From NCBI GenBank assembly GCA_017415165.1, contig JAFQIY010000069.1:1-64000 (forward strand): a stretch of 64,000 bases of DNA, given 5' to 3'. How positions within the stretch are numbered: the stretch's first letter is position 1; each line of letters begins with the position of its first letter. Position numbers and translations under genes: made by a program. The stretch is from Oscillospiraceae bacterium. GTDB taxonomy: Bacteria; Bacillota; Clostridia; Oscillospirales; Ruminococcaceae. The notes beneath the pieces were generated by a model, which saw nothing but the letters and a program-made list of their open reading frames with translations, searched no databases and had not been told where the DNA came from. This document shows, piece after piece, positions 52,481 through 60,512 of this stretch.

Positions 52481-54100
52481 ATGATTTTTGAGGGCTTTTC
52501 CACTGAAAACAATAAGCTCGTTCAGAATATTACCACAACTGCGGATACATTCACCAAGGATATTTTTGAAACACATTCCGACAGACTTATGTCACGAGGT
52601 AATCATTTTAAGCCAGAAGAGCTTATTCCTGTTTATTTTATGGGACTTATAGGGGCACCTACCGAAGAAGATGAACAGGCAAACTTTCATAATATGCTGT
52701 ATAATCTTCGTGAGGACCTGATTAAGTGCCCTAAGCTTCTGATTTACACTGAACACGAGCTTAAATCCCCTACTCCTGATGAACTTTCGATTTTTGACGG
52801 AATAAACACTTCAAGCGATGAAGCGCTGCTGAACGGACTTTGCGGTCTGATTAACATCAAGGGTGATGAAGTAAGGACAAAGCTTGCCAAGGACACTCTC
52901 CCTGTTATGCTCCGCAATCTCAGCGGTGAGGCTATGCTTGAAATGGCAAAGCCGTTGATTGTCTGGCTGAACAGGTGTCTTAACTCGGATACCTACAAAA
53001 ACAATCACTTTGAAATTCCGCTTCTGATGTACTACGGAAATATTGTTCCTGCAACGGTCAATTTCCTGCATTTTATGTCGAGAATTGGTATTGATGTGGT
53101 TTATATCTGCAGCAATCTTTCTGCACTCTCAACTGTAAAGAGAAACAACTTTGAGGGACGTATGCAGATTTTTGAGCAGCCTTGCTCAGTTCCTGTTACA
53201 CCGTATCCTGACAAACCTGTAAAGGCTAAGCTTGCTACGGTTGCTTACAATGCTTCAAAGGAGCTTGACCAGCTGCTTTACAACGGAAGTTCGATTTTCC
53301 GTGATTTCCAGTTTACTGATATGCAGTCGCTGACATTGAAGACAACCTACGATGAAATTAATGTTCTGTGGCATCAGCCTTCAAAGTACCGAACAGGCTT
53401 CGGTGCTTCGGAAACCAAGGTTACTGTTCCGAATATTTTCGCTAAAATCAGCGGCGTCAAGGACGGTGACATCGGAGATTACTGGGACAACATCAAATGG
53501 CAGCTTTCTCCGAACACAAGAGTCATCATCAAGTCACCAAGCTACAAAAAATATGCCGAAACTCAGCTTGGCGTGTATAAACCGTACTACAATGGAGAAC
53601 AGATACTTATAGAGCAGCTGAAGAATTCTCCGCTCAACAAGTATAATTATCTTTCAGACCATTTGCAGCTTCTCATTTTCAACAAGATGCAGGAAGCGGT
53701 TGACAGCGGTTTTCTGAAGCTTGACCCGAGTGAACTGATGCCGATGGTTTTATACGTGGGAACAAACCTTGACCGTGAAGTGCTGAAGCTTTTGCAGAAG
53801 TATGACTTCACCAAGGATATTCCTAAGCTGATTATCATTGATGTTATTGAGGACACATTCAGCAAGGTTGAATGTATTCAGCTTGTTCTGTATAATCTGT
53901 TGGGCATTGACATTCTTATTTACACGCCGACAGGATACAGAAACATTGAAACCTTTGTAAGCGAAATGGCGTTTGAAACTCATACTCTCAATGAGTTTGT
54001 TTATAATGCACACATCCCACGTTTTAAAATCCCTGATTCTATTCCCGAACCTAAGGGCGAGGGCGGATTTTTCAGCAAATTATTCAAGAAAGGAAGATAG
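52481..54100 (+). CDS. yceG: YceG-type protein of the tellurium-resistance-associated biosynthetic module
   Basis: A 539-residue cytosolic protein of the family represented by Bacillus YceG, found beside TelA/TerD genes. Recognisable is a repeated alpha/beta pattern: PLLMYYGNIVPATVNFLHFMSRIGIDVVYICSN (short pieces IVPATVNFLHF, DVVYI), LIIIDVIEDTFSKVE and a C-terminal Lys-rich FFSKLFKKGR. The family has been proposed to make a nucleoside-like metabolite in stress responses (published comparative-genomics prediction), not shown. It precedes telA by 3 nt and follows the two GTPases. Confidence 0.8.
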   Translation: MIFEGFSTENNKLVQNITTTADTFTKDIFETHSDRLMSRGNHFKPEELIPVYFMGLIGAPTEEDEQANFHNMLYNLREDLIKCPKLLIYTEHELKSPTPDELSIFDGINTSSDEALLNGLCGLINIKGDEVRTKLAKDTLPVMLRNLSGEAMLEMAKPLIVWLNRCLNSDTYKNNHFEIPLLMYYGNIVPATVNFLHFMSRIGIDVVYICSNLSALSTVKRNNFEGRMQIFEQPCSVPVTPYPDKPVKAKLATVAYNASKELDQLLYNGSSIFRDFQFTDMQSLTLKTTYDEINVLWHQPSKYRTGFGASETKVTVPNIFAKISGVKDGDIGDYWDNIKWQLSPNTRVIIKSPSYKKYAETQLGVYKPYYNGEQILIEQLKNSPLNKYNYLSDHLQLLIFNKMQEAVDSGFLKLDPSELMPMVLYVGTNLDREVLKLLQKYDFTKDIPKLIIIDVIEDTFSKVECIQLVLYNLLGIDILIYTPTGYRNIETFVSEMAFETHTLNEFVYNAHIPRFKIPDSIPEPKGEGGFFSKLFKKGR

Positions 54101-54103
54101 TAA

Positions 54104-55264
54104 ATGGCACTTAAATTCACACCTTCTACAGAGGCTGCTGCAGCTGCGGCAGAAGAGGTTGTTGTTACAGCAACTGAGGAAAAGACACTTGATGTCAAGG
54201 TTGAAGAAGCACAGGAATTTTCTATGATTAACACAACCGAAACTCTCAAGCAGGAACTTGTTAAAAATGAAGAGGTTGAAAAGCTTGTAAGCTCTATCAA
54301 CATCAATGATGTTAACTCTATCGTTAAGTTCGGTAACGAGGTTGCTATGGAGATTTCCAAGGCTTCCGACCAGGTTCTTAATTCTATGAATATGGACCAG
54401 ATTAACGACTCAGGCGAGCTTCTCCAGCATCTTTCTGCTATTATGGAAAAGTTTGACGCAAAGGAACTTACCGAAGAAAAGAAGGGTCTTTTCGCAAATC
54501 TCAGAAAGCAGCTTGACAAGCTTCTTGCAAAGTATCACACTATGGGTGAGGATGTTGACAAGATTTACATTCAGCTTCGTGAATACGAAAAGGAAATCGA
54601 AGCTTCCAACGTTAAGCTTGAAACAATGTTCAATGCTAACATCAACTACTACAAGGAGCTTCTCCTTTACATTATGGCTGGTGAACAGGCTTGCGTAGAG
54701 CTTGACCAGTATATTACTGATTACCGTGCAAAGCTTGAAGCTAACCCTGATTCGGGTGCTGTTGCTATGGACCTTCAGACTCTTGAGCAGACAAGACAGG
54801 TATTCGAGCAGCGTGTAATGGACCTCAAGATTGCTGAAAACGTTGCTATGCAGACTGTTCCTATGCTCAAGGCTATGCAGTTCTCCAACCTTAACCTTAT
54901 CAGAAAGATTAACTCTGCATTCATCATCACAATGCCTGTGTTCAAGCAGGCTCTTGCTCAGGCTATTATGCTCAAGAGACAGCGTGTTCAGGCTGAGGCT
55001 ATGCAGGCTCTTGACGAAAAGACTAATGAACTTCTCCTCAAGAATGCACAGAACACTGTTGCTCAGACTAAGCTCACAACTCAGATGGCTACAGGCAGCT
55101 CCATTCAGATTGAAACTCTTGAAAAGACCTGGCAGATTATCGTTGACGGTATTGAGGAAACAAGACAGATTCAGGAAACTGCTAAGCAGAAGCGTAAGGA
55201 CGACTCTGTTGTTCTTCAGCGTCTCAAGGATGATTACAAGAACAAGATGGGCGAAATCAAGTAA
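54104..55264 (+). CDS. telA: TelA-family toxic anion resistance protein
   Basis: A 386-residue coiled-coil protein. An Ala-rich N-terminus is followed by long helices with EIEASNVKLETMFNANINYYKELLLYIMAGEQACVEL and ETLEKTWQIIVDGIEETRQIQ, the conserved regions of TelA/KlaA/YceH. These proteins associate with tellurite and membrane-stress resistance by an unknown mechanism. No TerD/TerC/TerZ genes are seen in the window, so the usual Ter set is absent. Codon usage is biased like highly expressed genes. Confidence 0.88.
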   Translation: MALKFTPSTEAAAAAAEEVVVTATEEKTLDVKVEEAQEFSMINTTETLKQELVKNEEVEKLVSSININDVNSIVKFGNEVAMEISKASDQVLNSMNMDQINDSGELLQHLSAIMEKFDAKELTEEKKGLFANLRKQLDKLLAKYHTMGEDVDKIYIQLREYEKEIEASNVKLETMFNANINYYKELLLYIMAGEQACVELDQYITDYRAKLEANPDSGAVAMDLQTLEQTRQVFEQRVMDLKIAENVAMQTVPMLKAMQFSNLNLIRKINSAFIITMPVFKQALAQAIMLKRQRVQAEAMQALDEKTNELLLKNAQNTVAQTKLTTQMATGSSIQIETLEKTWQIIVDGIEETRQIQETAKQKRKDDSVVLQRLKDDYKNKMGEIK

Positions 55265-55273
55265 TATTTATTG

Positions 55274-55307
55274 CAAAGCGGCTTTTGAATTTTCGGGAGC
55301 CGCTTTG
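55274..55307 (+). terminator. Terminator after telA
   Basis: CAAAGCGGCT (55274-55283) pairs perfectly with AGCCGCTTTG (55298-55307), but the T-run after it is short (ATTTG), so it may be leaky. Confidence 0.6.
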
Positions 55308-55326
55308 ATTTGTAGGTGAATAAATT

Positions 55327-55812
55327 TTGAAAAGCATACTTCTGAAAGTAAAAAAAATAACGATTATATTTGTTGTATTACTGTTAGCTGCATATGGTAT
55401 TCACAGAATATCATATGATTGGATCGAACGAGAAAAAGATAGTGCAGTAGATTCATTGAAACATAGATTTCCAAAGTCGTTTATAAATTTGGAAGAAAAA
55501 TTTGGAGCGGATCTGGAAATTGTAGATATCACAGAGTATGATATAAATATAACGTTTATGAACAGTGCAAAATTTGAAAGAAAATATAATCATAATGGAC
55601 TATCACGATATGAATTTTTAAAAGATGTATCAGATGAGATATTTAGTTGTTTTTATGATGAAATCAAATTTGAGCTTGAAAAGGACTATACTACATTTAT
55701 GTGGCCGGTAGTGATATCATTTAAGCTTGAAAAAGGAAATCCTTATGAAATAATTACATTCAGATATGATAATTTTGATAACTGCTCAATAATATATCAT
55801 GAAAAATATTAG
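55327..55812 (+). CDS. AT-rich hypothetical protein with N-terminal signal anchor, 161 residues
   Basis: The start is TTG 55327 with GGTGA upstream. The first 25 residues have positive Lys followed by a hydrophobic helix (ITIIFVVLLLAAYGI), giving a signal anchor or uncleaved signal. The rest is hydrophilic with strand-like stretches (LEIVDITEYDINITFMN). No homology recognised. It is much richer in A and T than telA, suggesting a separate accessory insertion. Confidence 0.6.
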   Translation: MKSILLKVKKITIIFVVLLLAAYGIHRISYDWIEREKDSAVDSLKHRFPKSFINLEEKFGADLEIVDITEYDINITFMNSAKFERKYNHNGLSRYEFLKDVSDEIFSCFYDEIKFELEKDYTTFMWPVVISFKLEKGNPYEIITFRYDNFDNCSIIYHEKY

Positions 55813-55822
55813 CGTTATTTTC

Positions 55823-55858
55823 AACTAATCCAAGATTTTTTCTTGGGTTAGTTTTTTA
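55823..55858 (+). terminator. Intrinsic terminator after the AT-rich hypothetical gene
   Basis: AACTAAtCCAAGA (55823-55835) pairs with TCTTGGgTTAGTT (55841-55853) and TTTTT follows. Confidence 0.8.
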
Positions 55859-55868
55859 TTCTCCCCTA

Positions 55869-55897
55869 TTGACAAATCGAAATTGCTATGATATAAT
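55869..55897 (+). promoter_or_regulatory. Sigma-A promoter of the TetR-CPBP operon
   Basis: TTGACA (55869-55874) and TATAAT (55892-55897) are 17 bp apart, 41 nt before the TetR gene. Confidence 0.85.
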
Positions 55898-55923
55898 AAC
55901 AAATGTTATATAACAAACGTTAT
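55896..55923. promoter_or_regulatory. Tandem 14-bp palindromic operators for the TetR-family repressor
   Basis: ATAACAAATGTTAT (55896-55909) and ATAACAAACGTTAT (55910-55923) abut exactly and differ at one base. Each has ATAAC/GTTAT arms. They overlap the end of the -10 box and the transcription start, the expected place for autorepression. Confidence 0.75.
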
Positions 55924-55937
55924 TAAGGAGGGTTGTT

Positions 55938-56510
55938 ATGCCGCCGAATACAAAAATTACAAAAGAAATGATTATTGACGCTGCTTTTGAGATTGCTCGT
56001 AGTGAAGGGGCTGAAAGCATAAACGCACGGAGTATTGCAAAAAAGCTTGGCTGCTCCACTCAACCTGTGATGTATCAGTTCAGGACGGTTGATGAAATCA
56101 AGGAAGAGGTTTACCGCAAGGCTGACGAGTTTCATTCGCAGTACATCAGTGATATTCAGGGGCGTTATGATGACCCTATGACGGAAATCGGTATGCTGTA
56201 TATCAGATTTGCTGTTGAGGAACGGAATTTGTTCCGCTACTTGTTTCAGTCGGACAGACTTGACCGAGACGGGCTTGACGGAATGATTGCGTCGGAGGAA
56301 TTTGCTCCTGTGCTTGGAATTATTTCAGAAGCGGCAGGCGTGGATTTTTCTGCGGCGAGGGATATTTTTGCAACAGTTTTTCTGACGGTTCACGGTTTTG
56401 CAAGTATGCTTGCGAACAATTCTATGGAGTATGATGAGGAGTACATCAAGAAAATTCTGACAATCGTATTTATGGGTGCGGTTGGGACAATGAAAGAGGG
56501 ATTAATATGA
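55938..56510 (+). CDS. TetR-family transcriptional regulator
   Basis: A 190-residue repressor. The N-terminal helix-turn-helix is ITKEMIIDAAFEIARSEG with SINARSIAKKLGCSTQPVMYQF, followed by a helical ligand/dimer domain ending VAFMGAVGTMKEGL-like. The operon is autoregulated by the tandem operators upstream. The ATG follows AAGGAGGG. It overlaps the next gene by 4 nt, so repressor and membrane protease are co-expressed. Confidence 0.93.
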   Translation: MPPNTKITKEMIIDAAFEIARSEGAESINARSIAKKLGCSTQPVMYQFRTVDEIKEEVYRKADEFHSQYISDIQGRYDDPMTEIGMLYIRFAVEERNLFRYLFQSDRLDRDGLDGMIASEEFAPVLGIISEAAGVDFSAARDIFATVFLTVHGFASMLANNSMEYDEEYIKKILTIVFMGAVGTMKEGLI

Positions 56511-57229
56511 CAAAGTTAAGAGAAAAAAGTGAAATCTGGTTTGCGGTGATTTGGATTATTGCGTATGTGGTTATTTTCAGTGTTTGTGACTCTGTTTCCG
56601 AGCAAATCGGGTTGGTTAAGAGTGTAACACTGGCAGTTTGTGTGCTGTTGTCCATAATTATTTTTGCGTTTGTAAAGAAGAACGGTTTTATGGAATATTA
56701 CGGCTTATGCAAGGGTGAATATGATGTTAAAAAGTGGCTGTATTTCATTCCTGTAGTTTTAATGTCCACAACTAATTTCTGGTTTGGCTTACAGCTGAAC
56801 AGGTCTGTGCTTGAAAGCATTCTCTATGCGGCAAGTATGATTTTTGTAGGTTTCCTTGAGGAAGTCATTTTCCGTGGTTTCCTTTTCAAGGCGATGAGCA
56901 AGGACAATATGAAGTCGGCAATTATTGTTTCCTCAATCACATTCGGTATGGGACATATTGTAAATCTGCTGAACGGAAGTGCCTTTCTGCCGACAATGTT
57001 ACAGATTATCTATGCGGTAGCAATCGGTTTTATGTTTACAATCATTTTCGTGAAATCGGGCAGTATTCTCCCCTGCATTATTTCTCATATTGTCGTAAAT
57101 ACCTCAAGCACATTCAGTGGTGATAGAGGAACTGTTGAAGCAATTATTACCTGCGTATTTATTACTGTTGTAAGTTTTGGATACGGATATTATCTGATGA
57201 AGAAAATTCCTGATAGGGTTGCTGAATAA
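56507..57229 (+). CDS. CPBP-family intramembrane metalloprotease
   Basis: A 240-residue polytopic membrane protein with the CPBP (CAAX/bacteriocin-processing) motifs: EExxxR in FLEEVIFRGFLF, and FGMGHIVNLL with the second metal His, and a third conserved motif near SHIVVNTSS. Relatives process prenylated or bacteriocin peptides or give immunity; the substrate here is unknown. Regulated with the TetR gene. A strong terminator follows. Confidence 0.93.
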   Translation: MTKLREKSEIWFAVIWIIAYVVIFSVCDSVSEQIGLVKSVTLAVCVLLSIIIFAFVKKNGFMEYYGLCKGEYDVKKWLYFIPVVLMSTTNFWFGLQLNRSVLESILYAASMIFVGFLEEVIFRGFLFKAMSKDNMKSAIIVSSITFGMGHIVNLLNGSAFLPTMLQIIYAVAIGFMFTIIFVKSGSILPCIISHIVVNTSSTFSGDRGTVEAIITCVFITVVSFGYGYYLMKKIPDRVAE

Positions 57230-57261
57230 AAGGTAACCTACTACTAAAAGCATATATAGAT

Positions 57262-57293
57262 ATAACCCGTGAAGGCTGTCCTTCACGGGTTAT
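57262..57293. terminator. Bidirectional terminator after the TetR-CPBP operon
   Basis: ATAACCCGTGAAGG pairs perfectly with CCTTCACGGGTTAT around a CTGT loop. Confidence 0.85.
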
Positions 57294-57303
57294 TTGTACT
57301 CAT

Positions 57304-57798
57304 TTATCTTTTATAAAAAATTGCATTATCCTCCATATCAGTTACAGCAATAAACCAGTCGAATTTATCTGAAACTATGTAAAAATCTTTAATACATCCC
57401 ACTTCATTCAAAACTGTAAAGATTTCATCTATACAACCTTCATATACCCATCCTTCGCATAGTATCAAAAATACCTTTTGAGTTGAATATGGGATAACAT
57501 TTTTTATTGTCGTCAAATATTCTGTCCAATTATATGTTCTGAAAAAACAATCAATAAATTCCTTTTTCAATTCGGAACGAAAATGCATTAAATTATATTC
57601 AAGCTTTATTTGTGATGGAGAATAATTCTTTCTGTCCGAAAAAGTATAATAAAACTTTTTTATTATATCCTCATAAGCAAGCTTAGAAAACTCATAAAAT
57701 CGAGTTCTGTCTATATTTTCATTTTTGATGATTTCTTCAATTTCATCTCTTATCCAAAAGCGTATCGGTTTATTTTCCCAAAATTCATTTTTACCCAT
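57304..57798 (-). CDS. AT-rich hypothetical protein, 164 residues
   Basis: A cytosolic, Lys/Glu/Phe/Tyr-rich protein with no recognised motif (FRTYNWTEYLTTIKN; FYIVSDKFDWFIAVTDMED). The ATG is 3 nt after the preceding lipoprotein stop, with GGGAGAT upstream, so translation is probably coupled. Its composition is clearly AT-richer than prmA beyond. Confidence 0.6.
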   Translation of the reverse strand: MGKNEFWENKPIRFWIRDEIEEIIKNENIDRTRFYEFSKLAYEDIIKKFYYTFSDRKNYSPSQIKLEYNLMHFRSELKKEFIDCFFRTYNWTEYLTTIKNVIPYSTQKVFLILCEGWVYEGCIDEIFTVLNEVGCIKDFYIVSDKFDWFIAVTDMEDNAIFYKR

Positions 57799-57801
57799 TT
57801 T

Positions 57802-58155
57802 TTACTCAATTATCTCCCTATTTCCATTCTCATCAAAGTAATACGTCACGCTATAAGAATACTTTTCAGTATAGGTATCCCCCTCGTATGCAAGCCAGTT
57901 TATTGTAACTTCTCCCTCGCCTGTTATCTCAAATGTCCAGTATTGTCTGTATCCCGGTCCGATTATTGAGGTTTCATAATAGTCAATTTCCTTTATTACA
58001 TTGTCGGTGCTGAGGGTATACTCCCAATAGCTTCCGCTGGAGCCGTTTGCTGTTTGAGAAAGCGTAAAGGTTTCCGAGCCATTTTTACTTGTTGAACAAG
58101 AGGACAGCATAAGCATAGTTACCGCAAAAAATATTACAACTAAAGCTTTTTTCAC
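57802..58155 (-). CDS. Small lipoprotein of unknown function
   Basis: A 117-residue protein with a lipoprotein signal (KKALVVIFFAVTMLMLSSC), Ser/Thr-rich next, and a likely beta-sheet domain (YWEYTLSTDNVIKEIDYYE; YSYSVTYYFDENG). The GTG start follows AAAGGAGG. It pairs with the following hypothetical gene. No function is assigned. Confidence 0.7.
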   Translation of the reverse strand: MKKALVVIFFAVTMLMLSSCSTSKNGSETFTLSQTANGSSGSYWEYTLSTDNVIKEIDYYETSIIGPGYRQYWTFEITGEGEVTINWLAYEGDTYTEKYSYSVTYYFDENGNREIIE

Positions 58156-58293
58156 CGCACATTCCTCCTTTACGGCAATTATAGCATATTTGCAATATTA
58201 TGTCAATATTTGGCACAACCAACAGCTACAGGCTGTATCAGTTTTTGGGGAACAAAATTCGCAGGGATTTTTGCACAAAATTCCCTTTAATGC

Positions 58294-58322
58294 TTGAAAG
58301 TTGTTATAAAATGGTGTACAAT
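58294..58322 (+). promoter_or_regulatory. Sigma-A promoter of prmA
   Basis: TTGAAA (58294-58299) and TACAAT (58317-58322) are 17 bp apart. A hairpin AGGGATTTT / AAAATTCCCT (58263-58287) with an unpaired T sits just upstream of the -35 box. Confidence 0.65.
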
Positions 58323-58366
58323 TAATATGTATATTGTCAAATCAACATCTGGAAAGGATTTTTTAT

Positions 58367-59332
58367 ATGAACTGGACTGAGGTAAACATTTACACTACTA
58401 CTGAGGGTATTGACCCTGTTTGCGGCTGCCTGCTGAGAATTGGCGTTACGGGCTTTGTTATCAAGGATGCTAAGGATTTTGAGGAGTTTCTCAACGACAA
58501 GACGGGCAACTGGGATTACATTGATGATGACCTTATGAATTTGAAGGACTGCGAGACCTGTGTTACGGTTTATCTGCCTGACAACTCGCAGGGTGTGGAT
58601 ATGCTTGCGGCAATCCGTTCGGAGATGGTTGCGCTGGGCGGACGTGATGAGGACAAGGCTTTCGGCAGACTTGCTGTTGAACTTGCAAACGTTCGTGAGG
58701 AGGACTGGGCTAACAACTGGAAGCAGTACTTCAAGCCGCTTACTGTTGGTGACAAGCTTGTTATCAAGCCGTCCTGGGAGGAATACAACAAGACTGATGA
58801 CCGCATTATTCTTGAAATTGACCCTGCTTCAAGCTTTGGCACGGGACAGCACAACACTACTCAGCTTTGTCTTGAACTGATTGAGAAAAATCTTAACAAG
58901 GGTGACAGGCTGCTTGACCTTGGCTGCGGAAGCGGTATTCTTTCGATTGCTTCTATTCTGCTTGGTGCGGAGGAAGTTACGGCGGTTGATATTGATCAGA
59001 ACAGTGTGAAGATTGCCAAGGAAAATGCTGAGAAGAACAACATTGCTGCTGAGAAGTACACGGCGTACTGCGGAAATGTTATTGATGACAATGAACTGGT
59101 TGAAAAAATCGGCGGCGGATATGATGTTATTGCGGCAAATATTGTTGCTGACGTGCTGATTGCGATGAGTCCGCTGTTTGAAAAGTTCGTGAAAAAGGGC
59201 GGCACTCTCATTCTTTCGGGAATTATTTCAGAGCGCTGCCACGAGGTTATTGACGCTGTCAAGGCTAAGGGTTACACACTTGTTGAACAGCGTGAGGCAA
59301 ACGACTGGGTTGCAGTATCATTCAAAGCGTAA
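58367..59332 (+). CDS. prmA: Ribosomal protein L11 methyltransferase
   Basis: A 321-residue methyltransferase that trimethylates L11 with S-adenosylmethionine. It has an N-terminal substrate-recognition part, then the Rossmann methyltransferase domain: EIDPASSFGTGQHNTTQLC, LLDLGCGSGILSIAS, VTAVDIDQNSVKIAKENA, and VIAANIVADVLIAM with the conserved NxxADVL. The ATG 58367 follows GGAAAGG; upstream codons to 58334 overlap the promoter -10 region's downstream leader and are excluded. Confidence 0.93.
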   Translation: MNWTEVNIYTTTEGIDPVCGCLLRIGVTGFVIKDAKDFEEFLNDKTGNWDYIDDDLMNLKDCETCVTVYLPDNSQGVDMLAAIRSEMVALGGRDEDKAFGRLAVELANVREEDWANNWKQYFKPLTVGDKLVIKPSWEEYNKTDDRIILEIDPASSFGTGQHNTTQLCLELIEKNLNKGDRLLDLGCGSGILSIASILLGAEEVTAVDIDQNSVKIAKENAEKNNIAAEKYTAYCGNVIDDNELVEKIGGGYDVIAANIVADVLIAMSPLFEKFVKKGGTLILSGIISERCHEVIDAVKAKGYTLVEQREANDWVAVSFKA

Positions 59333-59345
59333 AGGACTTGATTAA

Positions 59346-60500
59346 ATGACTATTATTTATTCGGCTGATAACAAGATTTTCAGCTATGATGAAAGTGAAA
59401 AGCTTCTTACCGAAATTCCCTGCGGTAAGATTACAAAATACAGAGAAACCATACGAAGCATTCAGCAGAAAAAGGAATGGAAAACCAGCGGAAGCGGTGC
59501 TGCATTTATGGGAATGAATGCGGAAATGATTGACGCTGACTTGCTTCCTGTGCAGATTACGGGACTAGGTGTATGCGGTGATGAATTGATTTACGGCGTA
59601 AATCTTGAAGGTGTGGGAAGTGTTTACCACAGAAGCTTTGACCCGTCCGATGACAGTGAGGGACTTGTCCGTGCTTCAAATGAATTTGTTTTCGGTTCGT
59701 TTGACTGCAAGGGTGACCAGCTTGCTGTGAGTATGGGTGCAAATTCAAACTCGCTTCATATTGGTGTAATGGACATCAAGGGTCGTTACAACGAATACAC
59801 TGACGGTGACACCATTGAAGAAAATCCAAGCTGGGCGGCAAAGAAAAACGGTATTTATTTTTCCACAGCGGGTTACGCAAGAAATCAGTATGGTGCAGTT
59901 GCAGCAACAGGTCCACGTTCTGTTGCTTACCTTAATCTTGACAATTCCTCTATGTCGGAGATTGTTGCTGATGAGGCTTACGATTATCTTCATCCACAGG
60001 AGGACAAGAACGGTGTACTTTATTACATACGTCAGCCTTACGGCGGTGAAAAGCCTGAAAGCGGAATAACTTTCAAGGACGTGCTTCTCTTCCCTGTCAG
60101 AATTATAAAGAGTATTTTCGGTTTTCTCAACGTATTCTCCATTCTTTTCGGCGGTGAGTCACTGAAAAGCGGCGGTGCGGCAAACGGTGCAAAATTCAAA
60201 CAGCGCTCCGAAAAGGATTTGATTATTGAGGGCAATGTTATCAATGCTGAAAAGCTGGACAAGATAAATGAGGCAGACGGTGACAAGATGTCGGGAATTA
60301 TGCCTGCAAGCCGTATGCTTATCAAGCGGCTTGCTGACGGAAGCGAGGAAATTATCAAGAAGGGTGTGCTTGATTACACGCTTTGCGACAAGGACGTTAT
60401 AATTTCCAACGGGCGGCACATAATCAGAATTGCTCCCGATGGTACAGAAACACATATTACAAAGGCAAAGCTTGCTATGAATATAACTGTAAAATCATAA
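59346..60500 (+). CDS. Beta-propeller-like (TolB/WD40-type) protein of unknown function
   Basis: A 384-residue protein with repeated strand patterns such as VVGDELIYGVNLEG, GDQLAVSMGANS, KNGIYFSTAGYA, NGVLYYIRQPYGGE and CDKDVIISNGRHIIRIAPDGTE, as in a five- to seven-bladed propeller. A hydrophobic helix-like segment lies at VLLFPVRIIKSIFGFLNVFSILFGG, possibly a membrane-proximal insertion. No catalytic motif is seen. It lies 13 nt after prmA and 12 nt before the topoisomerase gene; the pairing may reflect co-transcription only. Confidence 0.6.
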   Translation: MTIIYSADNKIFSYDESEKLLTEIPCGKITKYRETIRSIQQKKEWKTSGSGAAFMGMNAEMIDADLLPVQITGLGVCGDELIYGVNLEGVGSVYHRSFDPSDDSEGLVRASNEFVFGSFDCKGDQLAVSMGANSNSLHIGVMDIKGRYNEYTDGDTIEENPSWAAKKNGIYFSTAGYARNQYGAVAATGPRSVAYLNLDNSSMSEIVADEAYDYLHPQEDKNGVLYYIRQPYGGEKPESGITFKDVLLFPVRIIKSIFGFLNVFSILFGGESLKSGGAANGAKFKQRSEKDLIIEGNVINAEKLDKINEADGDKMSGIMPASRMLIKRLADGSEEIIKKGVLDYTLCDKDVIISNGRHIIRIAPDGTETHITKAKLAMNITVKS

Positions 60501-60512
60501 CAGAAAGGCAGA

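Noticed and set aside
58263..58287. Hairpin upstream of prmA as a terminator or riboswitch
   Set aside because: It precedes the promoter and follows only minus-strand starts, so no transcript is known to end there; no riboswitch core is visible.
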